Of a stretch of 64,000 bases of DNA, positions 1-11,009 are shown one piece after another. The stretch comes from Hydractinia symbiolongicarpus (taxonomy: Eukaryota > Cnidaria > Hydrozoa > Anthoathecata > Hydractiniidae). How positions within the stretch are numbered: the stretch's first letter is position 1; each line of letters begins with the position of its first letter. Where the stretch lies: positions 20,111,851-20,175,850 of the forward strand of contig NC_079877.1 of assembly GCF_029227915.1 (NCBI RefSeq), written 5' to 3'. The translations under genes were made by a program, and so were the position numbers. Under the pieces are notes generated by a model. It was not told where the DNA came from and ran no database searches. It worked only from the letters and a program-made list of their open reading frames with translations.

Positions 1-68
1 CGCTGCGTCTTGCCACAGCTTGTCGGTCCAGTAAAGATTGCTGTATGCAGGTCTTTGACAATGTCCAT
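1..68 (-). CDS. P-loop NTPase N-terminus, cut by window edge
   Basis: Reading leftwards from an ATG at 68, the frame gives a short leader followed by IFTGPTSCGKTQ, a Walker A motif (GxxxxGKT), and then leaves the window. Only about 22 residues are visible. The motif close to the start and its position next to a mobile element suggest a transposon- or virus-like ATPase, but no family can be fixed from so little. The stretch just upstream (68-240) has a second short frame (reading MDMEDGLKLTGYITG) that may be a neighbouring gene or chance. A PIF1-type helicase is an alternative. Confidence 0.3.
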   Translation of the reverse strand, partial: MDIVKDLHTAIFTGPTSCGKTQ

Positions 69-348
69 TTTATTCAAAGCCGGCTTTTTCGCAGTTATTT
101 CGGAGGCATTAGGGAACGTTTATACCACTTTTGTTTTATCGCGTAATCGTCGAATAATATCGCTCCTGTTATATATCCAGTGAGCTTTAAGCCGTCCTCC
201 ATGTCCATTTTGGCCCCCAAGAAAATACACAAAACATGAGGTCAGACTGAATGTTTAAGAAAAATCATGAGAATGTCAGGAAAGTTTAGCAAGTCAAGCG
301 GGTGCCACAAAATGTAGCACAGTATAGCATACAAAATATTGATAAAAT

Positions 349-977
349 TTAATGCAGAGATAATATGACAGCATCATGATCAGAATAATACAATGATACA
401 ACATTGGAAATGGGATTATCAAAATGATTGTTCAATACATATACATGGTCAATGATGCCACCTGATATATGAGTTGGTTCCTGTGCAAGTTGAGTGTACC
501 CAAATTGCTGAATTACATAACTAGATTAGAGATGGGAGTGTCTAAATAATTAATGTTAAAGTCACTAAGAATGATATGAGGTGACCTGGACTGAATCAAA
601 TAGGAGAGTAATTCAGTAAATTCATTCATGGAAGTTCTATGGCTTCTGTATACGAGTAGTATTGCTATTGTGTCAGAACAATATTTAACACAAACAAAAG
701 ATATAGCATCAAAATGTTGAACTGTACGCAGTGTGACATTATTGTCTATCATAGTAAGAATGCTTTTGAACTTAACTTGGTTATTGTTGAAGATTAGCTG
801 ATAATACGGAAACAACGTCTCAAGATCATGTGTGTCATAGCTAATAGGTAATTGAGTTTCAGTTAAACATATTATGTTAGATTGCCTTAAAAGTGAGTGA
901 TTTGCCAAATCAGTTGCATGTTTCACAAATGATCTGATATTTATTAGGGTTATGAAAGGAGGTAGAATCTGATTTTG
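349..977 (-). pseudogene. Helentron C-terminal EN (EEP endonuclease) domain
   Basis: Downstream of the helicase the same polyprotein continues into an apurinic-endonuclease-like fold: INIRSFVKHA, then LTETQL (catalytic Glu), ILSDFN (Asp/Asn), and, after a frameshift at about 510-520, GGIIDHVYV and YYSDHDAVILSL (His-containing motif), ending at a TAA at 349-351. All EEP signature blocks are present. The last two lie in a different frame from the first part. EN at the C-terminus separates Helentrons from canonical Helitrons, which lack it. Confidence 0.75.
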
Positions 978-3291
978 TACAACAGTAGCTCTCAATCTAT
1001 CATATTCTGAGGAAACATTCAAATTACATGTGATGGCTTCTGGAGTTACTTCACCAGATATGTAAAGATTTTCAATACTTCGTACCCGACTCAAATCTAC
1101 ATAAATTTGACCATGACTGAACTGTCGTTGTCTTTGGAGTTCGAAAGATATTACCGCATTAGGAATTGTCAGACCTTGCACTTTGTGAACTGTGCACGCC
1201 CAGGCTAACATTAATGGAAACTGCAATCGCGAGATTGATGGGGAAGATGTACTTTTACTTAGAGGTATACTGGCTTCAATCATTTTGATAGGAACAACTG
1301 AACTATCATATGCATATTTATCAGCTTTCGTGCCTTGATCCCGGCACCAGCATCAGAAAATTTAATGTAAATAGTTTTAGGTTGACAGTTTGTATCATAT
1401 TTTATGCTGAAAACAACACCTAATTGACCATTTATTAAACGATCTTCGATATCTATATTGACGGTCAACATCACTTTGGCATCTTTTTTAATAATCAAAG
1501 TTTTTGCAAGGCCACCTGTTTGGCTCTGGTTCAAGTCTGAAATACTATCTAATTTGTTTTGGGAGACACCTGCAGGACTTTTATCTAAAGCTTGAATTTT
1601 GATTAGTGGATGTGATAGTTGATTTAGTTTCGAAGTATTCAATTTATCTTTTAAAGCATTTTCTGCATAAATGAATACTGTGTCAATTGGAAGTTTATGT
1701 AAATCAGTATGTCGACTTTTTAAGTAAAACTAAATCATCTTCGGTAATTCTTCCAAGTCTAACATTGTTGAGCAACGTCACAAAACGATTGTCACCTTGT
1801 TGACGCATAGTTTCAGTCAATTCACAAAAGGAAAATTGTTTCCAAGGATGACAAAGGTTTAGCAAATCATTTTTAAAAGGACTGAATACAGTAGACTGAC
1901 GAATAGGTGGAAGCTGGTACAAATCGCCAACAACTATAATTGATAATCCTGCAAATAATTTGTAAAGTGCTACACCAAATATATCACACAAAAGTTTGTG
2001 AATATGATAGAGACGGTTATTGGAAACCATTGATATTTCATCAATAATAATGATAGATAGTTCTGAATATTTTTCCCTGAATTTACACCTCAACTTATCA
2101 CTGAGTCTTATTTATATCCGGAGATATGGCTTGAAAAGGAATTCCAAGTGCTGTATTAATGGTTGTTCCATCAATATTGATAGCAGCTATACTAGTTGGA
2201 GCAATTTTCAAAACCTTGATCTTGTCAGGTGATTTATTGTGGAAACTGAGACATTTCGAGAGAGATGTATAAATAGTATTGATCAAATACGACTTGCCAA
2301 CACCAGCACCACCAGTTATAAATAACCTTAATGGTTCAAGTGGCTGTTTGATTTTTTTGCAAATAGCAAATTTAATATAAGTGTTACCCCAGTCATATAC
2401 GTTTTCAAAAATTTGTCGTTGTTGGTTATTCAAAGAACAAACCATATTACTTATTTCAGCATCAGATTTAAACATCGGTGATGCTTGACTAACACTATCA
2501 AAAAGAACAGGTTGATGATCATCAGGTTCATCATTATCACTTTCTGGTTCAACATCAGATAAACAATTTTGTTCCGACATTATACTCAAACGAGCAAAGG
2601 CAGCATCCAACTTCTCAGCATGAGGTTCAAAGTTTAGCCGGTTTAAGGTTACAATATCCATCACCCCTTTCAATTGAAGCTTTGCACAATAACTGTTATC
2701 TGAAAGGAGATCAATTTCCTTACGAAATGGATAAGATAAAAATAGTAAATAGTGTGCATACTTTTCTGGATGCAACTCTTTCTTAGGTATATGATATCGC
2801 AAAACTTGTTGCACACGGCGACACTTCAATCTTTCAAATGAATTCATAAGTGGTAATGTCTTAGGATAACCGTGGGTATGATGGTTGATGGCACTTACAT
2901 CATCAGTTAGTAATTCTGGTGGTGAGTCATTATTGTCAACACAATAATTAACATAATAATATGAAGCGAATATTGCAAGACATATATTGTCAACAACAGC
3001 ATAACAGCCCTTCTTAAAATTTTGATTAGGTCGGTCTACATACCTATCAACAATATTACGTTTAAATATATCTGTGCTATCAGGATCAAGTTCTTCAATT
3101 TGTTCTAGTGACTTACACATCCGTACACGTTCTGAGGGTATATTAGTATTAATGTACATTACTTTAGGGAAACACTTGCGAAGCCATAGTTCTGGTAAGC
3201 TATAGTATACAGCTTCTTGTACAGACACCTGTCGAGATGTAGCAAACGCTGAAGCAACCTTATACATAGACTCTCTTGCTCCTAAATTCAT
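978..3291 (-). pseudogene. Helentron PIF1-type helicase
   Basis: A superfamily 1 helicase in three open segments (3291-2098, 2093-1704, 1642-978). Visible motifs in order: Walker A GGAGVGKS in RLFITGGAGVGKSYLINTIY (about 2270-2330); motif Ia APTSIAAINIDGTTI; Walker B IIIDEISMVS (about 2025-2055); motif III GDLYQLPPI; KVMLTVNIDIEDRLINGQ; and the C-terminal motif ACTVHKVQGLTIPNAVIS (about 1150-1200). The first part (3291-2500) is the usual PIF1-like upstream region. Frameshifts at about 2095 and 1650-1700, and an ATGA overlap at 1280-1283, break the chain. It would unwind DNA during rolling-circle transposition. Confidence 0.9.
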
Positions 3292-4217
3292 TGAATTGCA
3301 CTCTTTTGCAGCCTGTCTTAGAGCTTGTGATGATTCACTTTCTGACTTTTAGAAATATGCAGTCATGTAGCAGGCAGCTTTGTAATAATTGAATACTGGT
3401 TGAATATCCATGTTCGCTCTCCAAGCTTCAAGTATGACAGGGTTGTAATTATTGATAAAACACGAGTCAGGGTTTCTTTGATAATGTATTTCAAAATCAG
3501 AAGTAGCTGAAATTAGACAAAGCTTCATAGTACTCAGTAGAACTCAATTCAAGAAGTGTCAAGATATCAGAAATTGTTTTACCAGTCATATAGGTGGATT
3601 TACTGGGGTCTAAGTATTCGTCAATAAACAATTTTACTTTCGAAAGAATAGCATTTCTGTGTGTGATTATCTTGCTTTTTTCTTCAGGAGCAATATCATT
3701 TTCTAGTGGCTGTGCTATAATAGTTTTTTCGGTAAAAAAACGACCATAGTTATAACGACACTTGGTATTCCTATATTTTTGGCAAGAGCGGGTATGCTTG
3801 TGCAACTGGTAAGTTTTTACCAAATCATGCAAGGCTTTATTTTCACACTCAGCTGGAATTTGAGCCTTAATTACAGAGTCAATAAAAATTGTGTACTCTG
3901 GTATTGTTTCTTTAGTCAATTGTGGTGGATTCAAGGTCCAAATAAGGGAATGTGTATGTGCAACTCCGCGGAACTGAAACTCCACTCTTATTGCATAATT
4001 TGTTATCTTTCCAATAGTATCACAGCCTAATAGCACTTCAGCAAACAAATTTTCAACCCTATATTGAATATGTCTAGCTACTACTACTGGATTGCTGTTA
4101 AGTATTTCACACCTCCATGTATGACAAATTTTGAATTTCGTCCTCAGACAAAGATTTATTTTGTAACTGCTATAATAGCAACAAGCTCATCCCAATGAAG
4201 ATCGGCAGCTGAAAGAG
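3292..4217 (-). pseudogene. Helentron Rep (HUH/Y2) nuclease domain
   Basis: This segment carries the rolling-circle Rep. The metal-binding HUH motif is visible as FRGVAHTHSLIW (His-Thr-His) near 3945-3980. The two-tyrosine catalytic motif reads YYKAACYMTAYF, a stop codon at about 3349-3351, then K, at about 3345-3395. The stop replaces the residue, usually serine, before the conserved lysine. A second break lies at about 3495, where the open frame ends. Rep would nick donor and target strands through the paired tyrosines. The key residues survive but the copy is dead because of the stop and shifts. Confidence 0.8.
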
Positions 4218-5195
4218 TTAAAAAAATGTGGGGCATCCAAGTTGTCTTATCATAGCGAGTGCTTCTAATTGGAATCGCTTCCAATATGCTGGACTTCCCT
4301 TGATAGTATTCATAAACATAAACCCAGAATCAGAAGCAATCAACGACTTAACCGTCGAGCTACGACTAGCAGATAACATTCCTGCAGTCACATTACCGAG
4401 TGTTTTCTTTAAAGCAATATTTATCTGGCTTGACAAACTCAGCTGCTGTAAAACAAACTGGGCAAAAAATATATAATCTGAATTTGAGGCAAAATGTTGC
4501 TTGTAGTTGAGCAATCGTTGATTAAAATACTTTGATGGAGATAATTTTACTTGTCTTTCAACTTGGTAACCAAAGCAACCATTGGGTAACAGATTAGGAA
4601 AAGCTAATTCCTCACAAAACTTATCTAGTAAAATGCTTGTTAGGGTTTTACCTTCACCAGGTGCTAATTCAAGTAGATCACTATTCATTTCAGACGGCAT
4701 AACAAAAACTTCCGATGCACCTTGCCCTAAATTATTTACATGACTTTCAGATTCGGAATCGCTAGAGTCTTCTTCTGTTTCTAAATTAATAACGATTTCC
4801 TCTTCATGGTCAAGGTTTAATAACTCTAATGGGACATTGTCCAGGTTAATGCTAATATCTTTGTACAAGTTATTATTCAATTTTAAAAATAACAATGCAT
4901 GTTCAATATTTGCTGGGGAAACTGATTCAAAATAAACATGACCATTGAAAATCTTTTTCTTTTTCAACTTTACGAGGAGTAAACCAGAAGTGTCCGGCGG
5001 ACATGGCAATGAATTAAATGTCTCACTTACTGAAACGGGAATATTGCAAATTGCCCCTTTGCGCTTAGGCATTTGGCCTTTCGACATTATGACAACCTTT
5101 TTGAAAAGTAACCGCCTTGATATCAGGGCAGTCTCTAGTCTATTTAGTCTTGATATCTCAATAGGAATATCAAAAATGACAGTATAGTCATGCAT
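4218..5195 (-). pseudogene. Helentron N-terminal region (Helitron_like_N)
   Basis: A 325-residue open segment opens the Helentron polyprotein. Near residues 37-55 it has the KGQMPKRKGAICNIPV motif typical of the DUF6570-type domain that precedes Rep in many animal Helitrons. An acidic linker follows, then (about 175-325) a Helitron_like_N domain with FGYQVERQVKLSPSKYFNQR and KGSPAYWKRFQLEALAMIRQ. The frame breaks at the end in a run of T (about 4222-4230). In the next frame homology continues as LTLSAADLHWDELV, so this is a simple frameshift and not the real C-terminus. Identification rests on motif recognition. Confidence 0.8.
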
Positions 5196-5199
5196 ACTA

Positions 5200-5653
5200 T
5201 TTCGGACATGTAGAAAAGGAAGTTAAGATTGAGAGAGTCGCTATACTAGTACACGCTCGATCATCGTGTTTGGGGTTCACGATTTAAAACGTCCCCCACT
5301 TTTCTACCGCAAAATAAATGCGCAACAAAAGTAACCTCGGAGCCCGTATCGCAGGCGTAACATTCTTTGTACGTGCGTTTTACATCACACGCGTTACTTG
5401 ATTTACACGTGCGAATCATCGCACACCTACTCAAATATTCCTGAAAAAGACTGAGAGTCTGTCTCGTGACAGCAAAAACATTCTACACTTCAGAGGGCAT
5501 CCTCTCACATTTAGGAGTAGGAGCAACAAGGTTTCCAATATTATGTTCGTCTACGTCTTGAAAAGTCGGAACTAGCTCATCATTCGCTGTTCTTTCCGGC
5601 TCGAATTGAAATCCTAGAACCTGCGAATTATTTTCATTCATTGCTATCTTCAT
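5200..5653 (-). pseudogene. P2X7-like zinc-binding N-terminal region (tentative)
   Basis: Reading leftwards from an ATG at 5653 an open frame includes FQFEPERTANDELV and then PKCERMPSEV followed by a stop. In an adjacent frame the sequence continues VECFCCHETDSQSFSGIFE. The join Cys-x-x-Met-Pro-x-Glu-x(n)-CysCys-x-Glu resembles the cysteine cluster of the P2X7 intracellular zinc-binding domain that occurs in many invertebrate mobile-element genes. It lies immediately upstream of the Helentron frame in the same orientation and could be its 5' exon or a separate remnant. The remaining part is too shifted to assign. Confidence 0.35.
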
Positions 5654-6061
5654 GAAGAACTTTTTTAAACAAAGGAAAAAAATTATAAATAAACATTTAG
5701 TCGTTCGCCTAATAAGAAGCCAGGTAACTACGTCACAAGCAAAAATGTGCTGAATAATGAATTGACCCAGTCCTTTTGCCGCGTTCGAAAGTTCGTGAAG
5801 ATGGTAGGCTAGTGCAGCAAGATTAAAACAAACAAACGATGGTGCTAAGTATTGGATAAATCTTTGTTGTTTAAGAGTGCAATCTTCGTTATTTTTGATA
5901 CTTAATAAAACAAAAGAAAAGATATTGTTTTTTAATCGGACAGTACCTTTAAAAGATCAATTTCATTCTTGCAAATATTTTTTAGAAAGAATTAAATCAA
6001 GTGCAGGAAAAATTAAATTTTAATTTACCCAGCAAACCAGCTGTACAGCTACAATACCCAG
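5654..6061. other. No gene recognised
   Basis: AT-rich spacer between the Helentron-side remnant and the next minus-strand coding fragment. I see no coding frame, repeat or structured element here. Confidence 0.5.
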
Positions 6062-6553
6062 CTAAGATTTTACCACCTGGCATTCCACCATGGTCTTTTT
6101 CAATGATACACCAAACTTCATACTGTTTTGAATTAACTCTTGCGATGGTAGACACTTCGTTTTAATGATACAATATTTGCACTCTGGTTGCAGCATGTTG
6201 ATAAATATCTCACCAACAAACCCATTGGAATAATATCTGTAAGCCTTTTCTTCTTTGTATTCACACTCTAACCTTTGCCACAAATTATCTCGTGAAATGA
6301 CATTTAGGAAATACCTAGATATGTCCATGAAATATAACTTTGGCCAATAAGCTAATCCTTCATTTTCTCCCACCCAGCCCAGTTTTATTGTCAAGGGATC
6401 TTCCAAAGAGAGAGACTGAAACTTTTCTGTATACTCTTTCAGTAACAAACGTTCCCGATGTTCCACTTCAGAATTAACAGGGACACCTTCCTCGTAAGCA
6501 GAAAATGCCCTGAAAGACGAGAAATAAAAAGTGTAGTCATAAAAAGCTAGCAC
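6062..6553 (-). CDS. Fragment resembling the N-terminal part of a SWIM-finger/YqaJ protein
   Basis: A 163-residue frame with KLGWVGENEGLAYWPKLYFMDISRYFLN, EEKAYRYYSNGFVGEIFINML and YCIIKTKCLPSQ. The pattern of a Leu-x-x-Tyr-rich segment, KAY-(N)-YF-x-G-x-V, and then CIIKTKCLPSQ is what I associate with the region just before the SWIM zinc finger in invertebrate SWIM/YqaJ proteins, which are often spread with transposons. The SWIM finger itself (CxCx(n)CxH) is not seen downstream, so this is probably a lone exon or remnant. Family assignment is from memory and weak. Confidence 0.35.
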   Translation of the reverse strand: MLAFYDYTFYFSSFRAFSAYEEGVPVNSEVEHRERLLLKEYTEKFQSLSLEDPLTIKLGWVGENEGLAYWPKLYFMDISRYFLNVISRDNLWQRLECEYKEEKAYRYYSNGFVGEIFINMLQPECKYCIIKTKCLPSQELIQNSMKFGVSLKKTMVECQVVKS

Positions 6554-6949
6554 AAGAAAAGAAACGAGAATATAGCTAGCTAGCTTGTAAGTACCGCATA
6601 CCTTGCTACCAAAGTATCGAATGAACCATTTAAAGGTTTCTTTCTAATAGCCAAGTACTGTTTAAGTGCATTCGGACTATATCATTTAAAATCGTCCAAT
6701 GATTTGATCTCAAGCTCAAGTAAATTACTTTTTTTTGACATTTTAAACATTCACTTTCGTTTGTTAACATATAGCAATTTAAAGTTTTACTCGAAATTTT
6801 TTTCCCGGTATTTTTTGTGGTGTATTTTGCAGAACGATTTTTCATTTCGAAAAAGGTGTTATACACAATCAAAGAAATCAAAGAAATTTTATCCACTTTG
6901 CCTGTCACAGAGACACGGAACTGGCGTGCTATTATATAGACCATTCGAT

Positions 6950-7350
6950 AAGGCCCGTGGAAAAATCCACTTAGGCAGAAGGACAATGGAAAAGTAGGTT
7001 GTTTTAGATTTTTTGCTGACGTCAGCAGTGCAATTACAAAACTTTTGGCGAAATTTAGTTTATTCGTTGCCTGTACTGTGCAGAGGTTAAAACGCTGACT
7101 AAGAAAATGTATATCATCATGTCTTTTTGATAAGCGGCTAATGAGATATAAGGGTTTTAAAATTTTGCTGACGTCAGCAATGGCCAGCCAAACCCCCTAA
7201 AAATTTTTTTTAGAAATTTGTATACCTGCTGCCTTCATCGAATAGGTCTTGGAATACTGATCAAGAAAATGTAGAGGATCATATACTTTTGACAAACGGT
7301 TGCAGAGATATTAGGGTTTAAAGGTTTTTTGATGACGCCATTAACCTGTC
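6950..7350. repeat. Diverged tandem repeat, about 150-bp unit, with TGACGTCA
   Basis: Three diverged units follow each other. Each has a phrase like gctgacgtcagca (7013, 7166 and, decayed, near 7330) preceded by aagaaaatgta and gataagcggctaatgagatat-like text (about 7098-7145 and 7261-7312). The palindrome TGACGTCA (a CRE-like site) is perfect in the first two. The rest of 6554-7627 holds no recognised gene. Confidence 0.5.
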
Positions 7351-7627
7351 CATTCCAAAACGGTTTTAGGGACCCAGGTTTGGGAAAATTTCCAAATTGT
7401 TCCTAGGTGGTTCCTAGTTACCCACGCGGTGAGAAGTCATTGACGTCACCACCTCGTTTCCAAGTTATTTGGACTCAAAGTTTTAACTGCACTGTAACGG
7501 CTTCATTAATTTAATATAGGATATTGACGTTAAAGTAGTGCTATTGACGGCGCGCCGTAACGTCGGAAAATTTAAAATATTAGACATGCGTTTTTCGGTT
7601 ACTTCAAAGATAATTTAGGAGGTCTAA

Positions 7628-10332
7628 TCACGCCCTGGAATTGGACTGCTTAGAACCTCCTTGATCATTAAAAAAAGGTCTTTTTGGCTTTCCAATAAAT
7701 AAATTCTCCGACTTCTTGGAAGTGTAAATACAACCAAACCACTTTCCAACAATTTCTTCCTTATTTGTAAGGGTTTTCCAGCACGCTTCCATAGAAGGCA
7801 GACATGGATTTGGTTGTTGCGCCAATTCTTCTTCTTCTTCGTCTAAAGTAAAGTGGATAGAATAAATTTTTAACATCTTTGCGGCATATCATTCCCTTCA
7901 ACTATAAGTATTAAAGGTACCTTCTTCTTCCTCTTCTTCTTCCTCTTCTTCTTCTTCTTCCTCTTCTTCATCTTGAAATTCCTCTGAACCATAGTCAGGG
8001 ACAGTAGTCTCCTCCTCCTCCTTTTCTGCGACCTTTTTCTCCACCTTCTTTCTTCATCTCCTTCCCTTCGGTTTGCTTTCTTTTCCCCTCCGTTCTTGCT
8101 TTTTTCGCTCCATCTCCTCTAGAAATTCCTTTTGCGTAATCACCTAAATTGTTAAAAGTAAATGTTTTTACAAGGCCACGTCTTTCTTTTTTTAGATATA
8201 AAATATTAAGCAACGTAGGGAAGTAGAAGGTGAGTGACACCAAAGTAAAATAAAGCAACAACAAATTTAACTTTCCTCTGACGTCTAATTTTCGTCTTTT
8301 AGGTTGTTCTTTGTTTTTTGGTGGCTTTACCTTATCAAGGAACGCCTCTTGAAAACTTTTAACGCTGCTGGTTGGGGTTGTCATTACTTCAGCAAGAACA
8401 AGTTCCCATTTTGGTTTCCAAATAAACCCAGACGGCGCAGCAAACGGGTACGGTCCTATTTCAGTTATTAAATAATCATAATTTCCGTTAGTTTGATGCT
8501 GCAGCACAAGAGAAGAATAACCTGGCAACGTTGCCAGCTGTATTGGCGTTTGTTCTGCAGCTGCAGCATGAGATGATGTTGGTGTTTGTAATGGTGTTGA
8601 TGTTGATACTTGCACAGGTGTTAAGACGTTAGGGAATAATGCAGGTGTTGATGATGGTTCTGCCAACGTGTCTTGTGAATCTGGTTCCCTAAGGAGAACA
8701 TTTACAATAAAGAACTCCGATACATTACAGTAACAAAAAGATGAAAATGGACATACCCATTCACCAGTTTGCCCCAGTCCAAAGGTTCTCCAGACTGCTT
8801 CCAGACTTCGTATTTTCGCAGAAGACTCGGGTCTAAACGATCCTTTGGGTATTTTTCGGGATCGACAGGATAAACACCTAAGTGTATAACAATCAAAATA
8901 CAGTATTGAAGAAATGGAAGTTTTTTTTAAAGGCGAGATCTAAACCAGAGATTAAAGTAATGAAATTTGAAATATTGTAACCTGTTGTCGCAAAACCACT
9001 GATGGCATCAAATTTTATTTTGCATTCGGTTGAGTAAGAACTCTCGATATAACGAACTAAATTCTGCCCTTCTCCTTAAAAACTCTTACAAAACCCTTCG
9101 ATACTCGCCATTTTACGAGCCTCTTTGCCCTTTCCTTTAGGTTCGTGATATCGGGACAGAATGTAATACCATTGCATACCGTTTTCGGATTTCCCGTAGT
9201 ATGTATTTGGAAGGGCTTTATCTCCGAACCAAGATTGTTGCATGTTTTTGCCTTTGAATACAATCATTGGATCCAGGACGACTCCTGAAGCACTACACAC
9301 TGCGAGTACAGTGATATTTTTGCGACCGGCTCCGAAGCGAAGTTTTGTAGCTCGTTGATTCTAGAATTAATATATACAATTAATTATTTTTAAACAATAA
9401 AAAGTCGGAATTTGTTTTAAAAGAAGAGTCTATTATGTACTTTAACCGATACTACTTTTCCTTGTGATGGATCAGTAGGGAAACCGGACTCGTCGCAGTT
9501 CCAAATACGGCTAGCATCGAGATCTGGATGTGTTCTTAATATCTAATACGGAAAGGTAAGTAAGTATATAATACTGGAAACCCAAGGAGACGGCTTATAT
9601 ACAACGAAATTTCAAACCTGAAGCAATGTTAATAGGTTATGCGGCAGACGGTATATACCTCTTCAAGTTGACTGTAAAGGTCATAAATGGTGAAGGGGTT
9701 GGACGTGTTTGCCTTCCTTGCGCTGCCATTCATTTCCGCTTTTTCGTGGCTTAGGCTATTTTCCTTCATGAAGCTCTTCATCCAAACTAACCCTGGCCGT
9801 CTATCCTTGAACTGCGGACATTTTATATCGTTAGCAACAATGTAATCATGGACAACATCCTAAATACAACATTAGGTTGTTATTTATTTGGCAAAGCAAG
9901 ATTTGTATAAGCAACCTCAATAACGTTGCACTCACAATTACTTCGTGTAATGCGGGACTAAACCCTAAGTTGCAAATCACGGCGATGCACTCAGCTAATT
10001 GAGATTCTGTCTCCGTGTTGAAAACGCACCTACAAAATTTACGTCATGCTTTTCATTATTATCTTGTATTCCAAGACAATTAGCACTGCAAAAAGACATT
10101 GGTTGTACCTTCGACCACCTTTGCCCAAATCTTCGTTTGCTTTTTGTTTTCGTAAACGAAAGCAAAGCGTCGATTCCTCAAGGCCATATTGGGCAGCAAC
10201 AGCACGTATTGATTTTCCTGGAACAGAATCTAACTCGTGAAGAGCCTCTTCAATGTCTTGTTCTGTCCAAGTATTACGGACCTTAACTTTTACTTTCTTA
10301 AATTTTAGTGCTCCTTTGTTTACTTTTCCCAT
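7628..10332 (-). pseudogene. Jerky/pogo-like (DDE_1) transposase gene, multi-exon, core deleted
   Basis: Exons read leftwards from MGKVNKGALKFKK at 10332. A pipsqueak-type HTH (NTWTEQDIEEALHELD...IRAVAAQYGLEESTLCFRL) ends near 10200. Next is ESQLAECIAVICNLGFSPALHEVI (about 10022-9938, donor gtgagt), then a CENP-B-type HTH part VWMKSFMKENSLSHEKAEM...SARKANTSNPF (about 9859-9660), then WNCDESGFPTDPSQGKV (first Asp, about 9540-9445), and CSASGVVLDPMIVFKGKNMQQSWFGDKALPNTYYGKSENG (9300-9180). After that the expected core with the second and third Asp is missing. Later exons give VYPVDPEKYPKDRLDPSLLRKYEVW (about 8896-8770), a Pro/Thr-rich tail (8670-8280), a Lys/Glu-rich stretch (8139-7905) and EEIVGKWFGCIYTSKK (about 7770-7700). 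The C-terminal blocks in correct order support one gene that lost its catalytic core. I could not find TIRs. Confidence 0.65.
7905..7990. repeat. (CTT)n-rich microsatellite inside a coding exon
   Basis: Runs of cttcttcctcttc code on the minus strand for an unbroken Glu-rich tract within the transposase C-terminal region. Such acidic tails are common in this family, so the repeat is probably an expanded coding tract. Confidence 0.6.
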
Positions 10333-10580
10333 GACGTTTTTTTACCTTAAAATAATTAAAGTTGTAGGAAATATACGTAATCTAAAAATTCCGCGCTAAT
10401 CGTTCCGCACGCTATAAATACGCTCCGTTTAGAGATAATTTATTGGGCTAAATTGTTCTGAGTGGCCTGGGGTCGGTCCTGTTATTTAACACATTTACTT
10501 AAACAATAGCGAGTTCGTAGAGGGCATGATCGAAAAGTTACGCACCATAACAAGAAACTCAATATGGCGGATGGATCCCG
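10333..10580. other. Spacer, no gene recognised
   Basis: Lies between the transposase gene start and the TSD of the next element. I looked for terminal inverted repeats of the Jerky-like element here against 7360-7640 and found none that convince. Confidence 0.4.
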
Positions 10581-10610
10581 CATGAATACGATGGCACTGA
10601 AGGGTCAAAT

Positions 10611-10910
10611 TTCTATTCAATATTTCGGAACTCCTATTCAATATTTCGGAACTCCTATTCAATATTTCGGAACTCCTATTCAATATTTTGGAACTCCTAT
10701 TCAATATTTCGGAACTCCTATTCAATATTTCGGAACTCCTATTCAATATTTTGAAAGTTTTATTCAAAAAAATGTGAAACTTCTATGCATCCAAAAAAAT
10801 TGAAACTTCTATTCAAAAAATTTGAAACTTTTATTCAAAAAAAAATTGAAACTTCTATTCAAAAAATTGAAACTTCTATTCAAAAAATTTGAAACTTTTA
10901 TTCAAAAAAC
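10611..10910 (+). repeat. Subterminal tandem array, 21-bp unit
   Basis: About seven units of 21 bp (core ttcggaactcctattcaata) from 10611 to about 10757, then looser 20-25-bp units reading ttgaaacttctattcaaaaa to about 10910. The opposite end of the element (about 14640-14886) has related, more diverged units in inverted orientation, so these are probably transposase-binding sites. The frame open through them is a by-product of the 21-bp period. Confidence 0.8.
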
Positions 10911-11009
10911 ATAATAATAAATAATCAAATCTAACTAATATTTCTCTGTTAGAGAGCCAAATAGATGGACCTTGTTGGTCAAGCATCACGGGTCACCAGA
11001 TGCTAGAAA

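Larger units (their letters stand above)
349..5195 (-). mobile_element. Helentron-type Helitron, coding region, degenerate
   Basis: One minus-strand coding unit runs Rep, helicase, endonuclease, the order typical of Helentrons (rolling-circle Helitrons with a C-terminal apurinic-like EN). Protein homology passes from one open segment to the next through several frameshifts and one stop, so this copy cannot make a full protein. Exact ends are not visible: I found no TC start or CTRR end, and Helentrons differ from canonical Helitrons there. The left end probably lies between about 240 and 349. The gene begins at 5195 or further upstream. Confidence 0.85.

Noticed and set aside
6630-6997. Opposite 118- and 97-residue frames
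   Set aside because: No recognisable motif, strongly biased composition and mutual overlap; likely chance.
10495-10803. Two opposite frames with repeats such as IQYFGTP and ILNRSSE
   Set aside because: Both are translations of the 21-bp subterminal array; 21 is a multiple of three so any frame stays open.
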